Assembly: GCA_030770545.1 (NCBI GenBank)
Contig: CM061106.1
Location: 13,524,501-13,588,500 of the forward strand
Source: Macropodus opercularis
Taxonomy: Eukaryota; Chordata; Actinopteri; Anabantiformes; Osphronemidae
Direction: 5' to 3'
DNA length: 64,000 nt
Positions 56,941 through 64,000 of this stretch are shown piece after piece. Under the pieces are notes generated by a model, which saw nothing but the letters and a program-made list of their open reading frames with translations, made no database searches and had not been told where the DNA came from. Numbering within the stretch: the first letter of the stretch is position 1; each line of letters starts with the position of its first letter. The position numbers were made by a program, and so were the translations under genes.

Positions 56941-57249
56941 TTAGTCTTCCAGAACGTCTTCAGCTTCTATGTATAACCAGGCGTTAGCTCCGCACAGTTT
57001 TCTAACGTTGCTCAGCGGAAGCTCAGTGAGTAAATAAAATCTGACATAAATCCTCGGAGGGACTCGCTGTTGTTTCTTCTTTCCGGGTCCTGCTCGTCCT
57101 CGTCTGTAGCAGCTGTGGGAGAAAGTTGACTTCGCGGTTTTCCAGGTTTGTTCCCACTGATCAGGATTCAGTAAGAGGCTGTTTGTGTCAGTGAGTCTCT
57201 GTGCGTCTACTGCCGCTGTTCGCATTTCCGTGGTCAAATCAGCCGTCAC
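56941..57249 (-). CDS. Hypothetical 102-residue protein
   Basis: A single minus-strand frame starts ATG at 57249 and stops TAA; AATAAAG follows one base after the stop. The middle is basic (GRAGPGKKKQQRVPPR) and the end is acidic (EAEDVLED). No family recognised. It lies upstream of gene B on the same strand in CpG-richer DNA, so it may instead be a 5' exon of a longer transcript. The overlapping polyadenylation signal and protein-like composition are the only support. Confidence 0.35.
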   Translation of the reverse strand: MTADLTTEMRTAAVDAQRLTDTNSLLLNPDQWEQTWKTAKSTFSHSCYRRGRAGPGKKKQQRVPPRIYVRFYLLTELPLSNVRKLCGANAWLYIEAEDVLED

Positions 57250-57567
57250 TGGGTTTTAAGTGCGAGATTCGTCTGATAATTACGGTAGCAGTGTTGCGAT
57301 CGCTTGGAAGAGCAGAGAGACTGAAACTACAATGTAACAAATGTTAGAGCTGATGATAAATGTGATCATGTTACTAATAATGCAAATTATAATAGGACAT
57401 AATCGACTGTGTACGTTGAGAAACATTCACTAATGAAATTGATTAACTAGTGCATCACCTTTAAGAAGAAAAAAACAAAGCATAAGTAAGTATATAGTAT
57501 AATAAGTCATTTCTTCAAATTAGCTTCATATGTCATCAAGGTTCACACATCTGAGAAATAACTGTCG
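57250..57567. other. Unassigned stretch
   Basis: Nothing recognised. Confidence 0.3.
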
Positions 57568-57572
57568 TCTTC

Positions 57573-58093
57573 TGTCGAGGCAAAAACCTGTTAGGAACCT
57601 GGTGAATGAATCAAAAGTCGATCAAAGTTGTCTTTCTGTCGTCTTTTATTCTTGCATGAAGAGAAATACACAGAGTCAGTGCAAAACTGTCCTGCCTGAG
57701 TGTAGATCTGAAGTCATCTACCCTGTTCCTACCTAAATACCTCCTTCGTTGCTAAGGAGTAAAGATGTGTCTTCTCATTAGCTCAGTCTCCGGGTCAGTC
57801 ACTGCGTTGCACCAGGAGAAAAGTATAACAGATAACAAAGCAAATCAACGTTCTGCTGCCATGCTCTCATGGCCATGGTCCATGCTGTAAAACAATTTAA
57901 CTAAACAGTGTCTCCCTACCTCCCTTTCCCATCAGAAAGAGAAGGCTCACTATTCTAAAATATTTCTGTAAGCAGGTATATAACTCATTCTATGATTACT
58001 TTGCTTAGTACAGGTAAAGGCAAGTGCACATGAAGATATATCAAGTAATATGACTCACAGGGAAAACACCTATATAGTAGAAATTCCATTACA
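57573..58093 (-). mobile_element. Solo LTR of the same retrovirus family
   Basis: The reverse complement aligns end to end with the 566-bp LTRs (starts TGTAATGG, ends GACA) but is 521 bp and clearly more diverged. Perfect 5-bp target duplication TCTTC (57568-57572 and 58094-58098). No internal sequence, so it arose by LTR-LTR recombination. Confidence 0.95.
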
Positions 58094-58098
58094 TCTTC

Positions 58099-58544
58099 TA
58101 CCCCAAGTCACCATCAATCAAATCCAGAGGAAAAAACTAAACTCCAATCACCAAAAGGTAAAGAAAACGATAAAATCAATCAAAACCAATATTTGCATCC
58201 TCCCCTTTTTTCCTTTACAATTACTATAAATCAGGTAAAGAAAAAAAATCTACCACCACCGAAAATCTGTCGACAAAATATTCAGAAACAAAAGTGTAAC
58301 GAAACGAACATCGTTAGGATAAAGAATAACAGGTCAAATCCAGGCGTCCGTTGTTTCCCCTCCAACCTAAAACCCTGCAAAGAAGGAAAGATGAGACACA
58401 TGAATGGACTGAGTGGATGTGGAGAAACTGCTCCCACTTGGATAAATGCTGTTTGAATTCTTTATTAGTTTGTCTGAAAACGAGACGTCAGTGTAATAGT
58501 GTCATGAAAAGGGAACCTTACTAATATTCCTCAGTCTGTCAGGT
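58099..58544. other. 3' flank of the SLIP-GC-like gene
   Basis: Downstream of the stop codon; AT-rich. No clear polyadenylation signal placed. Confidence 0.3.
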
Positions 58545-61500
58545 TTAATCCGTCGCCGTGTCGCCTTTCAGTTGATTGTAGTATCCTGTCATTACCTCAA
58601 GCTCCTCTTGAAAATCTAAAAACCAAATATATATGCACGATGGAAAGCATTAAACTACGTCAGTGAAAAGTCATTGATTGCGTTTGATTTCCTAGAAAAC
58701 GTTGCTGTGTCTTCTTTACCTGGGATTGAGCCACAGTCTGTCCTCAGTGACAGCTGCATTGATTCCTCCAGGGTTTGCTTCAGGTCCCTAAGAATTCTCC
58801 ACTGGTTCAACAGCAGAGACCATGTTAGAAGCCAAACATTGTGCCCAACCTGAAGTAATGTTTAAACGATAACACTGACAAAACAAGGGCTGCCAGCATC
58901 TGCTAGAATACGTCTGTAAATGAGACAAACCTTCAGATGGTGCAGCTTGTCCAACATATTTTCTTTGGCCTTGTTGAACATGATGTCCCGTGACTCACTC
59001 ACATGAGTCCTCAGCTTCTGCCTTATCTTCTCCAACATGCCCTTTCCTTTAATCTTCTCAGCTTCTAAAGTTACACAAAAACAAAACTCAGTTTTCTCTT
59101 CAGGCATAATGATGTCATGACATATTAAAAGTGAGAATGTTCAGCTCATGACGGCTTTCGTGCTTTTATAGCAGACTTCCATGTTTTCTTTGATTGTCTC
59201 TGTCAAGCTTTTGTAGACGAGTTTCTTCTCCTCCCGGATGGTGTTGTTGAGTTTTATCTTTATTTTCATTTCCTTAGAGGAAAAACAAAACAAAACACAT
59301 TCACCATAAAAATAGAGTCAGTAGGAAACAAACTAGCCAGTTATGGCTTACGTCCATCTGGAGAAACGTCAGTAGCAGTTCAGCATCTTTGTGTTTTTGA
59401 ATCAGTGTCTTTGTCACAAGCGTAAACTTGTTGATGGCTCCTTTGAATGGTCCGCGTCTCTTGTTGTTTCTGGAAAATATTACCCAGCCGTGAATGGAGT
59501 TAGATATAGATCTTTATATTTTATTATAACAGTTCATTGGTGTATAATTAACGACTCTACCCACTAATCTGTCAGTAGCCATAATGATGTGTAGGTGACC
59601 TCAGACTCTTAACCTCAGGCTCATCACCCTCACACCACATTCTATCGTTTCCATTCAGCCACTAAACATATTTGTCTGGATTCTTCCAGCAGCACAGAGC
59701 GTGTCTCTTACGGGAACGTAGTTTTAAATTCCTCTTCAATGCTCTCAGTCAGGTGTCTGGCTAGCGTCACATTCAGGTTCATCTCTTTGCTTTTCTTTGG
59801 TTGGTAGATGCCACTGTTTTTAAGTACACTCTGCAGCCTTTTGTGGAAACCGCGGGAATCACCTGACTGAAACACAACAAAGTCATTTAACGTGGTTAAA
59901 ATGTTCAAGTTGTATCTTTGGATGCAGTTATTACATTAACTTACAGTATTTAAGAATGCTTCCAAATCTTTACTGTATGAGCGTTTGGCCTTTTCAACCC
60001 CGTTAGTAAGACGCTTCTCAAAGGTCTTACAGGCCTCATTCAGGCATCTGTGGATTCTATCATGTCCGTTCTTCAGGTTCTCTTTTAGGTCTTTGCACAA
60101 ATCATCTGTTGTGGAAAACTGAAAGCAAAGGATGTTAAAATTCAAGAGAATGGATCGAGCATCACAACTATGGTTTTATGTGTCATTGTACCAAAATTAA
60201 ACGTAACATTTGCAGATTAAATCCAATGGTCCATGATGGATGTCAGCTTGGCCAACGTCCTCCTCTCACCCACACATTGTCTCTTTTCTTTAGAGTGAAA
60301 AAGGAAGGTTTCAGCCTAGTTTTAAAACTAGAGAGGGCGTCTGCTGCTAGAACCTGAACTGGAAGCTGGTTCCACATAGAGGAGCTTGGAGCTAAAGGCT
60401 CTGCCTCCTGTTCTACATTTAGAAACTCTAGGAACCACCAGTAGACCAGCTCTGAGAACCCAGCGTTCTGTTGGAGCAGAAGGAGCGATGAGGTCTAAGA
60501 CAAGATGGAGCTTTATTATGAAGAGCTTTGGAAGTGAGGAGAAGAATTTAAATTCATGGTCACTGCCTCACAACCATGATTTTAGTCAGGTTGACCTGGT
60601 TCTACCATTGAAGTGACTGCTTCCAGCTTCACAACAGACATTTTATGATGTCATACAAAGTGCTTTGATTCAATTAGCAAAATCAACTAAATCCGCTGCT
60701 GACAGTCCCTGGAGACTCCTGTGAGTCAGACTTGAACAACAGATGGGTTGAAATCAGAGACACATGGATTAAATTTACCCCTCTGCTTTTCATTCCTTGA
60801 ATCAGGGACAGAATGCCACGAGCTCCAGAGATGTAGTTCTTTGCCTTGGTCTGACAGTCACAGAGCTCCACCAGAATGTTCTGCACGTCAGGTATTTCTG
60901 TAGAGGAATGAAATATTCTATATGTTGTGTACTTTTTATTTCACTTACTCACTTGACATTTGTTCAAATTCAGAACATTGTTATGTAATTTACATATATA
61001 ATGTATATTTCTCTCACCGGTCTCTTCTGGTGTAAATTTCCTTTTTTTGAGAAACTCTTCAGAACTGACTGTAAACACTTTGAAACAGTCGTCACTGACG
61101 AGTTTCTGCGTTGGAGGGATGACAGACCAACACAATGTGAAGCATAGTTGTGAAGTGAAAGGTCAGATAAAATGACATTTCTAAAGTGTGGCGAGCATTT
61201 CGTTCAGCTCCCTGAGAACAACAGTCGGGTCTGGCTTAGTAAAATTGTTAACGATAGGTTGGATGAAGCCGTTTTCAAGTCTTGCTTCTCCATTGTTTTC
61301 CTAAGTTCCTGTAAAAACTGGTCGGAGCCAAACAGAAGTTTCTGCTTGACAGCACATGGACCCAGATGTTAAAGTAGAAGTGATCAAGCCATCAATGCGA
61401 GGGGAAGGTGATGATGGATGAAAATCTCCTCTCTACTGGGCTCCCTGACCTAAACTCTTTGATTGTGCTTCTGGTCATGTTTGTGCTCATTGTCCTGCTG

Positions 61501-64000
61501 GCAGAGACATTTAGAGCCAGATTATAAAACTCACCTTTACCTGATTAAGCTCACTGAATTTTTTCCTGATGCTTTCCTTGGTTTGCTCCCGAAGCTCAGC
61601 AGCTGACCTATAAGAAATATTTTGACATTGTTTGACAATGTCCTTGTTTTGCCAGTGATTCTTTCTTCAACCAGTACAGCCCCACCAGGTGTTTCTGCCT
61701 GGTCTAGTCTCCTCTGTCAGGATAAAGACGTCATTTCCTTCACTTTGTTTTTGTTTGAACGTCTACTTTTTAGTTACTACGTCGGCGGAGCATCGACTAA
61801 GTACTAAAAATAAAAATGTGAACGCTAGTCGTGTTTCAACCAGCAGGCGAATTGTTTCCATGTCTCCAGTTCACTGCTGCTCTGCAGGCTGTTGCTGCAG
61901 CGGTGGCTCGTTTCTGACGTAACCTGGGTTTTGTACCCAACATATTCTGCTACGTAGAAGCTAATGCACCGTAACCTCCAGGGCGCCAGAATGTAGACCT
62001 AACGCAGGCCTGTTCAGATCACGAGGGTCATTAAAGGGAGTCTATGTAGGAGAACTTCACTTCTCATGGGCTTGTGTTGATCATGTGCAGACACACACTC
62101 ACTTCTTGTGTGTTAAACGTTCTGCGTGAAGCACCATGTTTATGTTTTAGATATGTACATTTTCTTTTTTGTATATGATGTGTAAAATATTTTACTCTTC
62201 TTTTTTTGTAAATATTGGAACTTTTTGTATTTTCTTATTTTCCAACTGTTCTTTGCTGCTGCTGGTTCACCAGAATTTCCCCTCTGCGGGATAAATAAAG
62301 TATTATCTATCTATCTACCATTGCTTCATACACCACGTGCAGGTCACACAGTTATGTCAAGGATGATGTCTTTCAAACAGCGTTTATAGGTTTGATGTGA
62401 ATTGAATATAATTATGAGATTTCAGAAATTAAAACGCAAAGTAGTGAAGTAGTAGAAAATAGGATGCAGGCAGAAAACAGAACAAGTATAGTTAAAGTAT
62501 AGTTTGAAACACACACATCAGATTTAGAGAATAGTAGAGACACCAGATGCACCCAGACACGGGTCATTAAACAGCATGTGAAGAAGGGGGTCTAAGCAGA
62601 AAATCAGATAAGTAGGGAGTGAAACATGTGAATGTCTGTAGAAGGAATGTGCTTGGATCCATAGGTTATGGGACCACAAAGCAACGGAGAAGATAAGACA
62701 CCAATAGACCAGCCATGGAGACGAACACCAGACCACGACATCAGGATCCTGTTACACCACAGAAAGATGCTCTGTCCAGCATAAAGTGTGGGTCGAGGGA
62801 CAGACAGTGTCAGTCAGACTTCGTGCCCTGACTATATGCTGTATAGTATAGGGACAGACTGACCCAGGCCTGTACATTATTATTCTTCAAGTTTGAAATA
62901 AAAGCAAGACTGATTTTTATCAGACGTTTCTCCTCATCATTCAACGAACGCGCAGAGCTGGGATTGAGAGCAGCTCAACAGTAGGCTGAGACCCAAATTC
63001 CGGCCACCAAGCACGTGGACTATGCATGAAGGCTTCATAAAACGAGGTCCTCCCACATAAATCCCCCTTTTAGTGACCTGTATTATTTTAATCTGTCGTA
63101 TTATGTCCATATTCTAACATGTGATAAACGCTGAATATAAATTCCTGGTACAGTACTCTAGGCATGGGCGGTTATGAGCGTAAGCCGATCGCCACCTACA
63201 GGTAGAAGACAGAAGAAATACAGTGGATCCACCGCTGTACGGGTCACGTACTCACTCAATCGCCCACCTGGCTTATGTTCATGTGTTCGTCAAGTCCCTT
63301 ACACGCCTTGAAATTTCATTTGTTGGCGTAACAACCGCTGAGTCATCGTTTTGCTCTCTGCTTCCCTGCCCAGGATCACATAACCACGTCCGGTACAGCA
63401 CAAAGCCACGATCATGTTAAGCTGTGGCTTTTTAGATCTTCTGGTTGATCTGGTTAAATCTTTTTAATTTTATTACATTACATTTTTAGTGGCCCACTGC
63501 TTCTGGACTACTTACACAAATGTATACAGCTGCTACAATTCTTTCTTTTATTTCCCTTTTTACATATCAAATGTTTCACCTCTTCGTTCGTCTGCATAAT
63601 CAGCTGCTGCTCTGTGAGTTCAGTCAGTAACTCAGTGATCGATACATGTGGCCTATTAAACAACGCTGATCGACACCAGGTTGACTTATGGTAGTTGCTC
63701 CTTCTCGTCTTCACTTGGCAAACGAGCAGCGGAATGAACCACAATCAGTTTATTCTTGTTTTTGTTTCTAAATGAAGGAGCCTCTATAATAAATCTGCTC
63801 AAACATGCTACTGTCTTGCCATTTTCAAATGATACTCACTTTTCACTGGTGTCTTTAACATGATCAGACTTTGTGCAGATGAAATCAATCCGCTGACACT
63901 CGCCGCTGTTTCCCATGTGTCTATAGGCACTTTTCAAGATCTTCCAGGTTCCCTTCTCTGTTACTGGCCGACTCATGTCAGTCACAACCCAAACCGTCGG
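58545..64000 (-). CDS. nuggc: Nuclear GTPase SLIP-GC-like, 3' part (11 exons)
   Basis: The product resembles SLIP-GC (NUGGC), a nuclear dynamin-like GTPase described in germinal-centre B cells. Exons: 64000(open)-63840, 61607-61541, 61105-61018, 60897-60779, 60118-59945, 59866-59712, 59469-59352, 59272-59164, 59064-58931, 58849-58720, 58615-58545 (stop TAA 58545-58547). Phases agree throughout, giving 441 residues in the window. The first has TVWVVTDMSRPVTEKG and the G4 motif CTKSD; the rest is a long helical, charged stalk (KVFTVSSEEF, KDLKENLKNGHDRIHRCLNEA, LEESMQLSLRTD) ending GYYNQLKGDTATD. The N-terminal G1-G3 motifs are beyond the right edge. The donor after exon 59272-59164 is GC, not GT; the phase demands this position. 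Teleosts often carry many paralogues, so exact orthology to NUGGC is uncertain. Confidence 0.87.
59162..59164 (-). promoter_or_regulatory. Non-canonical GC splice donor
   Basis: The exon ends AAA A|GCACGA. Reading on gives a stop after KSTKAVMS, whereas splicing here joins in phase 1 to AA GCT GAG at 59064. It is either a GC-AG intron or a mutated donor. Confidence 0.6.
60290..60600 (+). repeat. Teleost interspersed repeat in SLIP-GC-like intron
   Basis: Blocks GGAAGGTTTCAGCCTAGTTT, GAAGCTGGTTCCACA, AAAGGCTCTGCCTCC and AAACTCTAGGAACCACCAGT belong, by recollection, to the same abundant family as the fragment at 10736-10880. Confidence 0.65.
62138..62318 (+). mobile_element. LINE 3' tail, severely 5'-truncated
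   Basis: Shares its 3' UTR and end (CACCAGAATTTCCCC, GCGGGATAAATAAAGT) with the LINE at 38992-39772 and finishes in (ATCT)n. It lies in the long intron between the first two SLIP-GC-like exons of the window. Confidence 0.85.
62397..63000 (+). repeat. Possible LTR-like segment, weak
   Basis: Contains a TATATGCTGTATAGTATAGG stretch, then AATAAAAGC (62897) and a T-rich run in the order expected of an LTR. No partner LTR or target duplication was found. Intronic. Confidence 0.2.
63580..63770. repeat. Dispersed block also seen near 13.35 kb
   Basis: CAGCTGCTCTGTGAGTT-like sequence and CAGTGAT..GA.ACATGTGGCC are shared in order with 13345-13415. It is probably an unnamed teleost repeat. Confidence 0.45.

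Overview
The window reads as a chromosomal segment of a bony fish, most likely a percomorph teleost. Genes are split by GT-AG introns, and coding DNA is sparse and embedded in teleost-type repeats (piggyBac, hAT, L2/Rex-like LINE tails, class I endogenous retrovirus, minisatellites). The recognisable genes (nuclear GTPase SLIP-GC-like, calsyntenin, axonemal dynein heavy chain, HSP30-type small heat shock protein, C2H2 zinc-finger clusters) are all typical of fish genomes. Species cannot be fixed from the sequence alone.

Layout. 0.2-2.6 kb, minus strand: a proline-rich protein gene whose large exon is built from 27-bp and 36-bp in-frame minisatellites, with a TATA box plus CRE promoter. 4.6-10.3 kb, minus strand: two decayed intron-containing genes side by side, a calsyntenin-1-like 3' end (frameshift or internal deletion in each exon) and a piece of an axonemal dynein heavy-chain tail (in-frame stops). 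10.7-11.3 kb: an LTR-less retroviral scrap matching only the pol-env spacer of the provirus further on. 13.7-16.0 kb: piggyBac copy 1. 17.0-21.7 kb: minisatellites and LINE/teleost repeat debris. 21.7-31.8 kb: a nearly pristine class I endogenous retrovirus with 566-bp LTRs (6 differences), tRNA-Leu primer site and full gag, pol and env frames. 31.8-39 kb: mostly unassigned. 39.0-41.5 kb: a truncated LINE and a hAT-type non-autonomous element with an 8-bp target duplication. 41.8-46.3 kb and 51.4-56.6 kb, minus strand: two tandem paralogous C2H2 zinc-finger genes, separated by piggyBac copy 2 (46.4-48.5 kb) and a dead HSP30 gene (49.2 kb). 57.6-58.1 kb: a solo LTR of the same retrovirus family with a 5-bp target duplication. 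58.5-64 kb, minus strand: the 3' part (11 exons) of a SLIP-GC-like nuclear GTPase gene that runs off the right edge.

Functional reading. Live cellular genes supported by clean splice phases are the two zinc-finger genes, the SLIP-GC-like gene and, less certainly, the proline-rich gene. The retrovirus carries every catalytic and structural signature expected of a coding-competent provirus, apart from an unusual gag-pol junction and the lack of a target-site duplication. Most other signals are relics of duplication or transposition.
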